Source of the DNA: Shinisaurus crocodilurus
Lineage: Eukaryota; Chordata; Lepidosauria; Squamata; Shinisauridae
Direction of reading: 5' to 3'
Length of the DNA: 64,000 bases
Assembly (NCBI GenBank): GCA_021292165.1
Contig: CM037888.1
Location: forward strand, 27,951,140 to 28,015,139
The notes beneath the pieces are model-generated. The model was given only the letters and a program-made list of their open reading frames with translations, was not told the origin of the DNA and searched no databases. Each line of letters begins with the position of its first letter. Within the stretch, counting starts at the first letter, position 1. The position numbers and the translations under genes were made by a program. Shown piece after piece: positions 1 to 10,659 of this stretch.

Positions 1-321
1 GATCTGCCACGGACGGCCTTCTCCTTGTCCCTTCAGCCAGAGCAGCTAGACTGGTGGGGACAAGGAAGAGGGCCTTTTCTGTGGTGGCCCCCATACTGTG
101 GAACTCTCTCCCAAGTGACCTCCGCCATGCCCCCTCTCTGCTGAGCTTCCGCCGCTCATTAAAAACCTGGCTGTTCAGGCGGGAATACGGGGTGGGTTAA
201 GATTTTAAAATTTTTATACTGTTTTAAATGTATTTTATTGTTATTCTATGTACATCGCCCAGGGTGGCCGGTTGCCGGCCAGATGGGCGATTAATAAATG
301 TAAATAATAAATAAATAAATA
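1..321 (+). mobile_element. L2-like LINE, 3' end (cut by window edge)
   Basis: The first 200 bases read as the C-terminus of a non-LTR retrotransposon ORF2: a motif like RAFSV-APxLWNSLPSDLRHAPS, then SFRRSLKTWLF and a stop at 198-200. A short 3' UTR contains a hairpin-like segment around CCGGTTGCCGGCC, followed by an ATAA-rich tail. The same family recurs at 1371, 10035 and (reversed) 57226. The C-terminal motif is known from the L2/CR1 group; the exact family is inferred. This is a dead 5'-truncated copy. Confidence 0.85.
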
Positions 322-444
322 ACTGAAAGTACTGAATCCAAAGGCAAAGCATCTGAGGAGAATCAAGAGAAGCCAAAAGAATTACAGGGAGACTAGTACA
401 ATGCCTCCAGAGGGTTTCATGCACCCTTAAGTGTGTATCATTAG

Positions 445-511
445 GGGAGAGGGAGTGTAAATCAGTGGTAGAACACTTGCTTCGCATGCAGAAAGTCACC
501 ATTTAATTCCT
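445..511 (+). mobile_element. tRNA-Ala-like SINE head fragment
   Basis: The segment contains CAGTGGTAGAACACTTGCTT and GCATGCAGAAAGT, matching the A-box and anticodon region of the tRNA-Ala-like SINE seen more completely at 36013-36213. The B box is degraded, and only the head remains. Confidence 0.5.
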
Positions 512-598
512 AACACCTCCTCCTAAAGCATAGGTGAAGGAATTCTGGCCCATGTGCCAAATGAGGAGCTCCAGGCTGCACAAACCAAACCTCTGGAC

Positions 599-728
599 CA
601 GTGTTCTCCAACCCTGGGTCCCCAGATGTTTTTGGCCTACAACTCCCAGCATGCCCCAGCCAGCTGGCTCAGGCAGGCTGGGAGTTGTAGGCCAAAAACA
701 TCCGGAGACCCAAGGTTGGAGGACACTA
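599..728. mobile_element. Hairpin hAT-type MITE with 8-bp TSD
   Basis: The two halves are inverted copies of each other: CAGTGTTCTCCAACC at the left, its complement at the right, with CTACAACTCCCAGCAT facing its complement in the middle. An exact 8-bp duplication CTCTGGAC sits at 591-598 and 729-736, the hallmark of hAT transposition. There is no coding capacity. A second copy is at 24702-24836. Confidence 0.9.
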
Positions 729-1093
729 CTCTGGACTCTCTCCAGGCCACAGAGCTTCACTGGTCTCACTCTTTGTAACTGACAATATTCATGTCCTCCA
801 GCTACAAAGTTCAGGGAGGGAACCTTGCGCAAGTTGAGGAAGGAGAATGTCAGGGTACAGATGTCTTGCTACTTATTACGATTGCATACTGAACAAAGGT
901 AAGAGTCACATCTGCAATTCCGCCCACTTTTTGGCTCACTGGAGCAATGCCGGTTTTGACCGATGCAATGCAGACTTTGGCAGGAAAAAGGTTCCCTGAA
1001 CTAAAGGATCACAGGTAACAAGCAGGAGAGGTGAGCGACTCCTGCCTGAGAAGTTGGAGAGCCTCTGCCAGTCATGTAGGGATGCGTGAGTGT

Positions 1094-1215
1094 TTAATTT
1101 CAGTTTGTTTGTTTTATTTTTAAAAAAATCACAAATTCCTTCATATTTGAGCAGGGAAGAACTTGAGATTAAATTAAAAAAAAAAAAAGAATGTGGTAGA
1201 AGCGGGAAGTGATAG
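1094..1215 (+). repeat. Repeat unit copy 1 (CACAAATTCCTTCATAT type)
   Basis: First of three related direct copies (1094, 1665, 1843). Shared order: T-rich start, CACAAATT-CTTCATAT, AGAACTTGAGATT, A-rich stretch, then AATGTGG-AGAA. The class is unknown. Confidence 0.6.
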
Positions 1216-1370
1216 ATTTGTCAATTCAGAGTAAGGGCTTAGAGCACATAGCTCTTCACTGTCTGAGTTTGGATCCCTGTGTATTCAACCATGTTTGTGG
1301 TGCTGAATTAGGGGGCTTCCACATCTTTATTTTTTTCTGACAGGATCCTCATCCTTAACAGCTAACCGTT

Positions 1371-1578
1371 AAGCTTCTGCCGCTCATTAAAAACTTGGCT
1401 ATTCAGGCCGGGATATGGGGTGGGCTAAGATTTTAAAATTTTATACTGTTTTAATGTATTTTAATGGAGAAAAATGTTTTAAAGTATTTTATTCTGTTTT
1501 ATCTTCTGTACATCGCCCACGGTGGCCGGTTTGCCGGCCAGATGGGCGATAAATAAATGCAAATAATAATAATAATAA
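1371..1578 (+). mobile_element. L2-like LINE 3' end
   Basis: Starts inside the last codons (CCGCTCATTAAAAACTTGGC) and runs through the same 3' UTR as the element at position 1, including the CCGG-rich hairpin near 1530, into an AATAATAAT tail. It separates two copies of the unclassified repeat unit. Confidence 0.85.
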
Positions 1579-1664
1579 CTGGAAGGCGGGTGCAACTTGG
1601 TCCTATCCATGCTGGGAATAGCTCTGTGCCTATTGAATTTGTCATCGCAGATTAGTGAGGATTT

Positions 1665-1832
1665 TGTTTCAGTTCACTTTTTAAGAATTTAAGAAAATTT
1701 GCTAATTTCTTCATATAGAGGACAGAAAGAACTTGAGATTTAAAACACACGCAAAGGCAGTGGCACACACACACAATGTAATTCGAATGTGGGAGAAAGT
1801 GAAACTGACATATCCATCCATCTCTAGATGCA
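1665..1832 (+). repeat. Repeat unit copy 2
   Basis: Same order of motifs as 1094-1215: a CTAATTTCTTCATATAGAGG stretch, AGAACTTGAGATTTAAAA, a short CA run, GTGGGAGAAAGTGAAA, then TCCATCCATCTCTA. Confidence 0.6.
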
Positions 1833-1842
1833 GCACCTCACT

Positions 1843-2003
1843 TTGGTTCATTTGTTTTATAAGAATGTACAAATGTATAATGTATAAATTTGTTTTATAA
1901 GAAATTCACAAATTTCTTCATATTCAGGATGCGTAGAACTTGAGATTTATTTATTTTTAAAAAAATGGATGTGGGAAAAGTGAAAGTTTCATTCATCCCT
2001 ACC
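1843..2003 (+). repeat. Repeat unit copy 3
   Basis: Third copy, directly after copy 2: TTTATAAGAAATTCACAAAT, CTTCATATTCAGGA, AGAACTTGAGATTTA, GTGGGAAAAGTGAAAG, TTCATCCCTACC. A weaker relative occurs at 5978-6066. Confidence 0.6.
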
Positions 2004-2009
2004 AGTCAG

Positions 2010-3000
2010 AGAGTGTAAAAAATACTTTGCTAGATAGACAAATGAAACCAAAGTCAGTAAAACATCATATGCCCTTATCCAATGTGAATATTGAAGTGGG
2101 TTTGAGGATTTTTCATGGGAAACAAAAAAGTATTTTGATGAACTCTAGGGGGAGAAGTCCCAACCCAATTGGTGTATTCCCATTCCCAGCCTAAGGCCAA
2201 TTGCTGTGCCCAAGTGTCTCTGGATTAAGCCCAAAGCATGTTATCAAAGGTATTTTCTTTTCTCCTCCAGTTCTTTTCTTTTCCTTTTTACCTCTCAAGA
2301 TCTGGGTGCATTTTATTTTTTCCCCTTTACATTCCCCCCCCCCCATTTCAACATTTGTGTGGCGGCTCATGTTGATAAAAGCACATTTTGTTCAAGAGTT
2401 AAGAGGTCAGCTTCAGGTTGATCACGGAAGCTTTTAAACTGTTTTTACTGTCCTGAAATTATTAGATTCATGCAACTTTCCAGCATAGCCAGTACACCAT
2501 AAAATAAGTGTTTTACGCTACATTGATATTGCTGGCAATGCACAAAACGAGACTGCAGGTTTGCAAAAAGACATGGCTTGAATCGGAGATTGCATCCTAA
2601 TATGCACATTTTCTTTCCATAGGAGAAAGGGTGTGTGTTCTTTAATATGAATTTATACCCAGATTTTAGATTTGTGAATATAACTGCTACTGTTTCTAAA
2701 ATGACACTGACATACATTAGGAATCTTGCATTGTTCTCAGTTCATTTAAATCTCCCCCAAACGTACGCGCAAGCTACACGTTATGCTTCATGTGAAATGT
2801 GCAACTATGCCTTCTGATATTTGTTTTTTAAAGTAATGACAGAGACATTGGGGATGAGTTTGGAGGTGGTTGGTCACAGCACATGGAGAGGAGGTTTATC
2901 TCCAGCTGCCCCCACATACCCAATCCCCTCCTTGCATGCCTAGGAATGTTTGCTAGTGAGATCCCATCCCATAAACACGGCTTAGGACCGCAATACTTGA
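2010..3000. other. No recognisable gene or repeat
   Basis: AT-rich sequence with a short C run near 2333-2344. Open frames on both strands are under 105 codons and show no domain, Kozak context or splice structure that I trust. Confidence 0.5.
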
Positions 3001-3009
3001 TGGAGCACC

Positions 3010-3450
3010 TCTGCCAACTGCAATCTACCTGGACACTATGACATCTGAGGCCTTCCTCCGAGTGCCACCTCCAAGGGAGGCTCAGAGTGGGGCAACATTG
3101 GGGAGGGCCTTCTCCGTGGCAGCCCCCCAATTGTGGAATGAGCTCCCTGCTGAGGCCTGCCTAGCACCAACTCTGCCATCCTTTCTGCACCAGGTTAAGA
3201 CAGGACAGCCCTCTGTGCTGAAGACATCTAAGGATATTTAACGGCTGTTTGGGGGCACTCATGCCAGTCATTTTAATGGGTCTACTCTGTATTAAATATT
3301 GTTTTAGCTGTTAAATTGTTTTTAAATTTTGTATTGGGGGGGGGGATTGGTTGTTCTACGGTATTATGGTCCTGTTTTAGGAACTGTTGTAAACCAGCCA
3401 GAGAGCTTTGGCCATAGGGTGGCATAGAAGCGAAATCAGTCAATCAATCT
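3010..3450 (+). mobile_element. Diverged L2-like LINE 3' end
   Basis: A frame at 3038-3241 carries the family C-terminal signature (GRAFSVAAPQLWNELPAEA). A T-rich 3' UTR with a G run near 3339 follows, ending near TCAGTCAATCAATC. It differs from the copy at position 1, so it is an older or different subfamily. Confidence 0.75.
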
Positions 3451-3587
3451 CCCATGCCCATTGCCCATGTACTGTGACACCCTAGAAGTGCCCCCCTGCT
3501 CCTCGAATTGCTTAAAGAAAAGGTGAAGGTGCACATTACACACTAAGGGAAAGGTGTAACTTCACCTACACAGCCCACTTAGAGTGC

Positions 3588-3690
3588 ATTCCTATGCATA
3601 TTTAGTCAGCTGTGCTGGGTGGGGTACGCTGGGAGTTGTAGGACTTTTTTTTCCCCATCTCAACATGCATAGGACTGCACCTCTAAACAC
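3588..3690. mobile_element. Fold-back MITE (GCATAGGA...TGCACC family)
   Basis: Ends are inverted: TGCATTCCTATGCATATTTA at the left, ATGCATAGGACTGCACC at the right. GGGAGTTGTAGGAC lies inside. Relatives are at 58228-58360, 63095-63207 and a half copy at 29965-30024. Confidence 0.65.
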
Positions 3691-3939
3691 TTTATTGATG
3701 CACAAATGATTATTGATAAAACACTGCAAGAAAGCATTCTTCATGTAACCATATATATATATATATGACAGCATGAATATTGTTTTACCCATATGCATGT
3801 GTATTTATGTGATGTGTATGATTCCATCAAAATGGCTTTTACTTCTGAGCTTTATCAATGTATTATTGTAATTATCATTGTTGTTATTTGTTTCATGAGC
3901 CTGGTACAAAGATAGTTCATGTTTGGGGAAAACCCAAGG

Positions 3940-4480
3940 AAAACATGTGTTTTCAATAAATGCCTAAAACACGGCAGCATTGAGATCTGATGTCCTTCAG
4001 AGGGGAGATTATTCCACTGGGCGGGCACCACCACAAAGAAGGCCCATCTCTGTGTTGCCACCAAAGAGAAATCTGAAGGCTGTGGCATGGACAACAGGGC
4101 CTCCCCTGAAGATTGTAGTGGCCTGGGAGGTTTGGAATAGGGGAAGACATTCCTTCCTTGAGATATCCTAGTCCGGAGTGGTAGGGGGCTTTGTATACTA
4201 ATGCCAACACCTTAAACCTAGCTTGGTAGCAGACTGGCAGTCATTGTAGATCCTTTAGCACAGGCATAATATGTGTGCAGCAAGGGACCCCAGTAAATAA
4301 CCTCGCAGCTGCATTGTGCACTACCTGAAGCTTCTGAACCAGACTTAAGGGCCGCCCCACATATAGTACATTACAGTAATCCACTGCAACCTTCTGCATG
4401 CAAAACATGTGCTCTGCCACTGAGGTACAGCCCCTCCAGATAAGCACATTACATGATAGCTGCAGCAAACTGGGCAATAA
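3940..4480 (-). mobile_element. L2-like LINE RT C-terminus, decayed
   Basis: Minus-strand frames give the order DYCNVLYVG, HNAAARLFTGV, HIMPVLKDL, then a frameshifted part with QRWAFFVVVPAQWNNLPSEG and HLLKTHVF. These are the usual C-terminal blocks of L2-group ORF2. The element is broken by frameshifts and by a SINE fragment at 4388-4441. Confidence 0.75.
4388..4441 (-). mobile_element. tRNA-derived SINE head inserted in the LINE
   Basis: On the minus strand, a tRNA-like head with AGTGGCAGAGCACATGTTTT and GCATGCAGAAGG interrupts the LINE reading frame. Only the head is present. Confidence 0.55.
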
Positions 4481-4507
4481 TAATAGTTATTATCATTATT
4501 TACAGTA

Positions 4508-4757
4508 CAGTCATGCCTTGGATTGAGAGCATAGTTCGTTCTGGAAACGTGCTTGTAATCCAAAACACTCTTATATCAAAACGAAATCCCCCCAAAAAAA
4601 TTTGTACAGAGATTTTTAATTTAAGCCGTACTACAGTACTTGTATTGCAAGATGTCGCTTGTATATCAAGTAAAAAATAAATAAATAAATATTTAAAAAT
4701 TTGCTTGTCTTGCAAAACGCTCTCAAACCAAGTTACTTGCAATCCAAGGTATTACTG
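4508..4757 (+). mobile_element. Tigger-like (Tc/mariner) MITE, TA-flanked
   Basis: Inverted ends: CAGTCATGCCTTGGATTG at the left and CAATCCAAGGTATTACTG at the right, with TA at 4506-4507 and 4758-4759. The CAGTNATNCCT ends resemble pogo/Tigger elements. It is non-autonomous. A closely related copy in the opposite orientation is at 40976-41215. Confidence 0.85.
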
Positions 4758-4980
4758 TATTTGTATACCACTCCATATCTAAGATTCCAACTGACAGCTC
4801 CCTGGGACGGCAGACTCTGGCCTCATCCATCGGCCAGAGAACCAAGGGCCACTGGGAGGCTGCACCCCATGCGTCCCAGGATTAACATCATGGCAAGGGG
4901 GAGACCAGCCTGGCCCCATACCTCGGCCAAAGAAGGAACAGATGCAGGGAGCTTGTTTTGCCCTTCCCTGCCAGGAAAAA

Positions 4981-5062
4981 GAAAAGAAGAAAAACCTATA
5001 AAGAAAAGAAAAAAACCTATAAAGAAAAGAAAAAAACCTATAAAGAAAAGAAAAAACCCTAT
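4981..5062 (+). repeat. 21-bp tandem repeat (CCTATAAAGAAAAG)
   Basis: CCTATA recurs at 4995, 5016, 5037 and 5058, a regular 21-bp period. Because 21 is a multiple of three, all frames stay open, which creates a spurious lysine-rich frame through 4701-5159. Confidence 0.85.
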
Positions 5063-5144
5063 AAGAACCTTTTTAACTAAGAACTGGTGCCTGAGTTTTG
5101 CATTCTTCCTCCTCCCTCCCAATCCCTTTTCCTTTTGTGTCATG

Positions 5145-5267
5145 TCTTTTAGATTGTGAGTCTGAGGGCAGGGTCTGTCTTATTATTAATCTTTGTAAGC
5201 CACTCTGAGAGCCTTTTCTGGCTGAAGAGCAGGGTATAAATGCAATAAATAAATAAATAAATAAATA
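5145..5267 (+). mobile_element. LINE 3' UTR-like fragment
   Basis: Contains TAGATTGTGAGTCTGAGGGC, GTAAGCCACTCTGAGAGCC, GGGTATAAATGC and an AATAAATA tail. A second, more diverged copy is at 54085-54212. The arrangement suits an L2- or CR1-group 3' UTR. Confidence 0.6.
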
Positions 5268-5612
5268 GTAAAAAGACAAAAACAGATAAAAGAAACAAAA
5301 ACAATACATTGAAAGAAAAGTAACAGTTACAGTGGTGGCTAGAGAGCAGAGAAGGCTTCCTGGAACAAAGAGGTCTTCAGCAGGCGCTAAAAGCAGCACA
5401 AAGTTGGGGCCTGCCTGACCTCCAGAGGCAGGGAGTTCCACAGAAATAGAGCCACCATACTGAAGGCTCTTCCCCGGGTGGACTCCAATTGGGCCAAAGG
5501 TCCATGAGGAACCACCAGGAGCATGCCATCTGATGACCTCAGTGACCAGGTAGGTTGGTATGGGAGGAGGCGTTCTCTCAGGTAACCTGGTCCCAAATTG
5601 TTTTGGGCTTTG
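5268..5612 (-). mobile_element. L2-like LINE C-terminus, minus strand
   Basis: The minus-strand frame at 5387-5596 contains GPGYLRERLLPY, SLRSSDGMLLVVP, RGRAFSMVALFLWNSLPLEV and QAPTLCCF, the canonical order of the L2-group C-terminus. It lies tail to tail with the preceding fragment. Confidence 0.75.
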
Positions 5613-5955
5613 TACCCCCTGGATCCCTTTTTTAAAAATTGGTTTTACATTGGCCATTCTCCAGTCCTCTAGTACAGAGGCTGATCTTAGGGACATGTTA
5701 CATACTTTCGTTAGAAGATCAGCAATTTCATATTTGAGTTCTTTAAGAACTCAAGGGTGGATACCATCTGGGCCCAGTGAATTATTAACTTTCAATTTGT
5801 CAATGAAGACAAAACTTCATCTTTTGTCACCACTATGTCTCTCAGTTCTTCAGACTCCCTTCCTGAAAACATGCATTCAGGCACAGGTATCTGTTCTAAA
5901 GTGAAGACAGATGAAAAGAATTCATTCAGCTTCTCTACAATCTCCTTATCCTCCT
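5613..5955 (-). mobile_element. CR1 LINE reverse transcriptase fragment
   Basis: The minus strand reads LNEFFSSVF, then after a frame break NNSLGPDGIHP, a stop, and LEDWRMANVKPIFKKG. These match the CR1 ORF2 region ahead of the RT palm (the S-GPDG and DW-AN--PIFKKG blocks). The copy is inactivated by a stop and frameshifts. Confidence 0.75.
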
Positions 5956-6148
5956 TTAGTACTCCTTTAAGTTGCAAAGTGATGTGGGAACAGGACAGAA
6001 TGAATTTAATGGGGAAAATATGAAACTGAGAGAAACTGAAATGGGCAGATTCATCCATCTCTATGATATGACTACTGTGCAAACTCAAATTTCTCCTTTG
6101 TGTTACACTTCCATGTCAGAAAATGTTGATCTTTAGCTAAAGCCAGTA

Positions 6149-6392
6149 TTTATTTATTTATTTATTTATTATATTTATACCCCGCCTTTTTTCCTGCAAG
6201 GAACACAAGGCGGTTTACATAATCCTCCTCCTCCTCTCCATTTTATCCTCAGAACAACCCTGTGAGGTAGGTTAGGTTGAGAGTCAGAGAATGGCCCAAA
6301 GTCACCCAGTGAGCTTCTTGGCCGAGTGGGGACTTGAACCTAGATCTCCCAAGTCCCAGTCCAACACTCTCACCATTACGCCACACTGGCTG
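6149..6392 (-). mobile_element. MIR-like (CORE-type) tRNA SINE
   Basis: On the minus strand: a tRNA-derived head (GCGTAATGGTGAGAGTG, then a B box ending in the GGTTCAAGTCC type), a core block containing CTCACTGGGTGACTTTGG and CACAGGGTTGTT, and a tail through CGGGGTATAAATA into TAAATAAATA. MIR is the closest known architecture. Near-identical structure recurs at 24390, 30517, 36576, 43508, 46101 and 62243. Confidence 0.85.
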
Positions 6393-6929
6393 TATGTTTC
6401 CCTGTTTTTACTGTGCTTTTGCAGTGGGTCCAGATGGAAGAGGTTGGGAATAGAATACTGGTGTGTGGACAATGCTGGAGAGTTGGTGTGTATGTTTAGA
6501 TGTGTGCCCGGGGGGTAGGCATAACTGCTGTCAGGAAAATTGCGATGGTTGTCAGTGAAATTATGTGGGGGAATTCTGTAGTTGTTTGCAAAGTCTGAGG
6601 TTTCACAGCTGTGAAGAAGTATGAAGAACAGCAACAAATTTCCTGTACAGCTCAGAAAAAGCCCCTGAACGAACCAGCCCATAAACACTTCCTATAACCC
6701 AGGCATTACTGGAACAGGAAGATCTCATGGGCCAATATTGAGAAAAGATGAAGACTTTTGTCCTCTTTTAATGTCTTGATTGAGCACAGTTAATTTTTAT
6801 TTTTTCCCCCGACAAGAGGATATTTGGTTAAGGAACTAGCATTTCAAACAAGAGAGAGAGAGAAACATTTATGAATAATGGAACATTTCAAATCCATCTG
6901 GTTTCTGAGACATTTTCTTTTTTTAAAAA

Positions 6930-7110
6930 AAATAAAAATCCGCTGCAGCCAATTATATAGCACGCTTGAGTGATAAGTGGTTCTATCCGCAGGCTTATTC
7001 CTCAGGCTTAATTTCTACAGCGATAGTTGCTACCAACCTGAGAGGTTAGCGGCCATATGGAAGCCCAATATGGCACTTAATATTACACTTGTTATACAGT
7101 AGGATGTCGA
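6930..7110. promoter_or_regulatory. Candidate conserved non-coding element
   Basis: Repeat-free AT-rich segment containing CCAATTATATAGCACG, CAGGCTTAATTTC and the near-palindromic pair GCCATATGGAAG / CCAATATGGC. This is inference from composition only, and no alignment was possible. Confidence 0.2.
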
Positions 7111-7147
7111 ATCCAGAAGCCATACATTCATAATGTACTAGACACTG

Positions 7148-7152
<5 letters not shown>

Positions 7153-7185
<33 letters not shown>
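7153..7185 (+). repeat. (GT)n microsatellite
   Basis: About 16 uninterrupted GT units. Confidence 0.95.
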
Positions 7186-7186
<1 letters not shown>

Positions 7187-7189
7187 GGG

Positions 7190-8560
7190 GGAGAAGGGTG
7201 GAAATTATCCTCTCAAATTTGGCAGCAGTGGCTATTTTTTTTTTTAATGTAGTTTCAAGGATATTATAGAATTGTGCAATGTTTATTTTTTGTTTAACTG
7301 AGATAATGAAATTTGGGGCTGTTAGGCACATGACCATTTTTAAGATGGGGAGAGTGAGGTCGCTCCCAATTCTTCCTTTTTGGTCCCTTTTTGGAAGAAT
7401 ATGAGATTTGCCTCAGGTGAAGGTACTGAACCATCTCTTGCATGCCCTGCCCTCACATCAGCCTATTTTCACCAGCCAATTGGTAGGGGCAGGTGAACTG
7501 GCAAACACCTGTGTGGTTGCTTGGCAACCACAAATATGTCCAGCTCTCCAACAACAGTGTGAAGTGATGAGGACAATTCATATCTTCCTTTAAGAAGTTC
7601 CATAATCATCACGACATGCTTGTTTTCTGATGTAAGACAAATGTTCACCAGCTTGTTTTTGTTTGTTTTTTTCCACTGACAAGTAATAATTTGGCCTGGG
7701 GGTGGGCGAACCACCCAAACCCTTCAGTCTTAGTTTTTGCTGTGTTGTTCACTAATGTTTCTGGCCATTCACCCCTTTTATTGTTTCTTCAGCAGCTCCC
7801 ACAGCTCCCATTTCATCCTTCTCAAAGATCCCAATGAAGTAAGCACTTGAAAGGTTTTACCAGGTAGCCAATCAGATTTGGCTGTTTGCTGACATCACTA
7901 AAGGCAAATGAAACGTATTTAATGAGAGGACAGTGCTTCCTGAACAGGTCACATGGACAACTTTGGCCAATCAGGGATCACAAAGGACCAGGGATCACAA
8001 ACTGGACGCTTCTGCAGCCCTTCTGAAACAACTCCCTCTGCCCCGCCCCCCAAAAAACAGCCAAAAGAGGAGGAGGAGGGCTATTTGGAGTCTAATTAAG
8101 ATTATCGTGAAATGGGGGAGTGGCTTTCAGTTCGGCCCTATAGTTTTCTATGTGAAGGAATTTATTTATTTATTATTACTATGGGGACGTTACATCCTGC
8201 AATCCCCCATAGTGGCAGAATCTAGCAAGAGCTGCACCATATAAAGCTACTTATTATGTTGTTTTCCTGGGCTCCCTGATGCCTCATCCAAGACACACGG
8301 AGGTCAGCTGGGGTTACCTTTGTGAGAATTGCTGGGTTCTATCCATCCTAATCTCTCCTACAAGCTGTGAGGTCAAACTCGTGTCCATTGGAAGCTGGGT
8401 CTTCTCTAGCCATGTTCAGGCATGTGCAAATGAGATAGGCACTATGCGCGCAAGGAAGGGGAGCGGGAATGAGCATGCTAGCTCCATCTCTTCCATTTCA
8501 GTGTCCTCCATTTGGACATTTGGTGTTTGTGTGCCATGGAGAGCCTTCTCTATCTATCAA
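7190..8560. other. No recognisable gene
   Basis: Mixed unique-looking sequence. Short frames on both strands lack any recognisable domain. TGTTTGCTGACATCACT and CCAATCAGGGATCAC near 7890-7980 resemble loose motifs near 16400-16560 and 27640-27700, possibly an old dispersed repeat. Confidence 0.4.
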
Positions 8561-9079
8561 GGCTTTCCCTGAGATTTAGAGCCAAACTAAACATTCCTTT
8601 AATCGTGCACAACTGGGCTATGTGTGATTGTCTCCCCATGTCTCCTCCTGCAAGTGCACACAGCCCCAATTTGGATTGGGACCATGGCACTTTGGGGGAG
8701 GAGGGTTCAAGCTTCCACACACACACACACACCATTTTTGTCCTGAAATTCCATGCACACACACACACACACACACACACCCTATGGGGGAGGGGGGAGA
8801 TAAAAAAAGAAAAGAAAAAGTCTTCATTGGAATTAATTGTGACTGTTTTTTTTTAAAAAAAAAAAAAACCATGGGTGTGTGCAGAATTTTGGGATGAAAA
8901 TGAGGGCAGGGAGGAAGCTTAAACCCTCCTCTTCTGAAGTGCCATGGTCCCAATCCGAATCAGGGCTGTGCACACTTTCAAGAGAGTTAGGGAGACAATC
9001 ATTCATAGCTCAGCTATGCATGATTGAAGAAACATTTAGTTTGGCCAGTAGAACCCTGATTTTGCAGGGTTCTAAATCA
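8561..9079. mobile_element. Long fold-back element with CA-repeat loop
   Basis: The left arm (about 8561-8719) and right arm (about 8908-9079) are inverted copies. Left GAGCCAAACTAAACATTCC faces right AACATTTAGTTTGGCC; left GATTGTCTCC faces right GGAGACAATC; left GGGACCATGGCACTT faces right AAGTGCCATGGTCCC. The loop holds two CA repeats and an A-rich run. There is no coding capacity and the superfamily is not assigned. Confidence 0.75.
8755..8781 (+). repeat. (CA)n microsatellite in fold-back loop
   Basis: About 13 CA units; a shorter run is at 8718-8733. Confidence 0.9.
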
Positions 9080-9362
9080 CACACAGAACCCCCAGAGATA
9101 GAGGTGGCACTGCATTCTAAATCATTACCCTTGACACATGGTAGACAATGAGACTGGTGATTTGGAGGAATGAGCATGGTTGTCACTACTCCCCCTCCTT
9201 GTGTGTGGAGCCTCTGCTTAGCTAATGCCTAAGCAGGGCCTTGGTATTCCTTGAAAAACATCCTCCCAAGAGATGCCTGCCAGGTACAAAACACTGGAGG
9301 CTTCAGGAATCAGTAAAACATTTATTTGCCGGCAGAAGACTGGATGCTTATGTTGGGTCCTG

Positions 9363-9366
<4 letters not shown>

Positions 9367-9432
<66 letters not shown>

Positions 9433-9433
9433 C
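9367..9433 (+). repeat. Compound (GAT)n-(TC)n microsatellite
   Basis: About 12 GAT units are followed directly by about 14 TC units. A poly-Asp and a poly-Met frame across it are artefacts. A short GGAA run lies at 9541-9560. Confidence 0.95.
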
Positions 9434-10034
9434 TGTTTTGTATCAGTTTTCTTAATGTTTTATGTTCACCATTTTATGGAGATTTTTTCTCTATTTTATG
9501 TTGTAAACTGCTTGAATGCCCTTGGAACCAAATGGTGAGCAAGGAAGGAAGGAAGGAAGGTGGGAGGAAAGGAGGAAGAAACTGAGGGATACCCTAAAGT
9601 CTTGACACTGAAGTATTTTGCCTCAGGTGCAAAGCAAATTTGGCACTTCCTTCTCAGGCAAAAGCTCTGAGGGATTCTGAACAAAACCGGAAGGATTCCG
9701 ATAAGGGTGTAGAAATTTCCCCAGCGGCTTTTGTACACCCCAAAGCTGTCACTAAATGTTATTCTATGTTGATATTCCTACCAGGTGAAGCTAGAAGTTC
9801 TTCATGTAAGGAATGTTCAGGGAAAGCAAATATGTTTCAGTTAGACTAGGAATATTTCTTAGGGAAACATGGCACATCTCTACCTCCTGGTGTAATAATT
9901 CCCACGTATAGGAGAGGACACTTAATCCAGCTTCACACAGATTAATGTACACAACTCAGGCCACAGTGAGCCAAAAGGAGAGAGCAGCTGCACCACCAAA
10001 ACAGTAAACAGGTGGAGATCAAGTAAGACATAAC

Positions 10035-10655
10035 ACATAGACTATTCACCTAGACTACTGTAATGCGCTCTACGTGGGGTTACCCTTGAAGACGGTTCGG
10101 AAGCTGCAGCTGGTACAGAACGCGGCGGCTCGCCTGGTTAAAGGCAGCCGCCGGCGGGATCACATCACGCCAGTGATGAAGGATTTGCACTGGCTACCAG
10201 TTGCTTGCCGAGCCGAATTCAAGGTGTTGGTTTTGACCTTTAAAACCCTATACGGCTCTGGTCCAGTTTATCTCAAGGAGCGTCTCCAGCAACACCAAGT
10301 GGGCCGCTCAACAAGATCTGCCACGGATGGCCTTCTCCTTGTCCCTTCAGCCAGAGCAGCTAGACTGGTGGGGACGAGGAAGAGGGCCTTTTCTGTGGCG
10401 GCCCCCGTACTGTGGAACTCTCTCCCGAGTGACCTCCGCCATGCCCCCTCTCTGATGAGCTTCCGTCGCTCATTAAAAACCTGGTTGTTCAGGCGGGAAT
10501 ATGGGGTGGGTTAAGATTTTAAAATTTTTATATTGTTTTAATGTATTTTATTGTATTTATATATTTTATTGTGTGTACATCGCCCAGGGTGGCCGGTTGC
10601 CGGCCAGATGGGCGATAAATAAATATTAATAATAAATAATAATAAATAAATAACA
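10035..10655 (+). mobile_element. L2-like LINE 3' part, best-preserved copy
   Basis: An open frame at 10074-10514 (146 codons) carries, in order, LQLVQNAAARLV, RRRDHITPVMKDLHWLPV, FKVLVLTFKTLYG, RSATDGLLLVPSARAARL, RAFSVAAPVLWNSLPSDL and SLKTWLFRREYGVG, then a stop. DYCNALYVG is encoded just upstream. The 3' UTR and ATAAATA tail match position 1. The copy is 5'-truncated: this region lies downstream of the RT catalytic core, so it cannot be active. Confidence 0.9.
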
Positions 10656-10659
10656 TACT

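Noticed and set aside
4701..5159. 152-codon plus frame with repeated KKRKKPIKK
   Set aside because: It is produced by a 21-bp tandem repeat that keeps all frames open, and flanked by MITE and LINE sequence.
5073..5696. 207-codon minus frame
   Set aside because: It stitches together a LINE 3' UTR, an L2-like C-terminus out of frame and a CR1 RT fragment. Not a gene.
9241..9585. Poly-Asp and poly-Met frames
   Set aside because: Translation of GAT and TC microsatellites.
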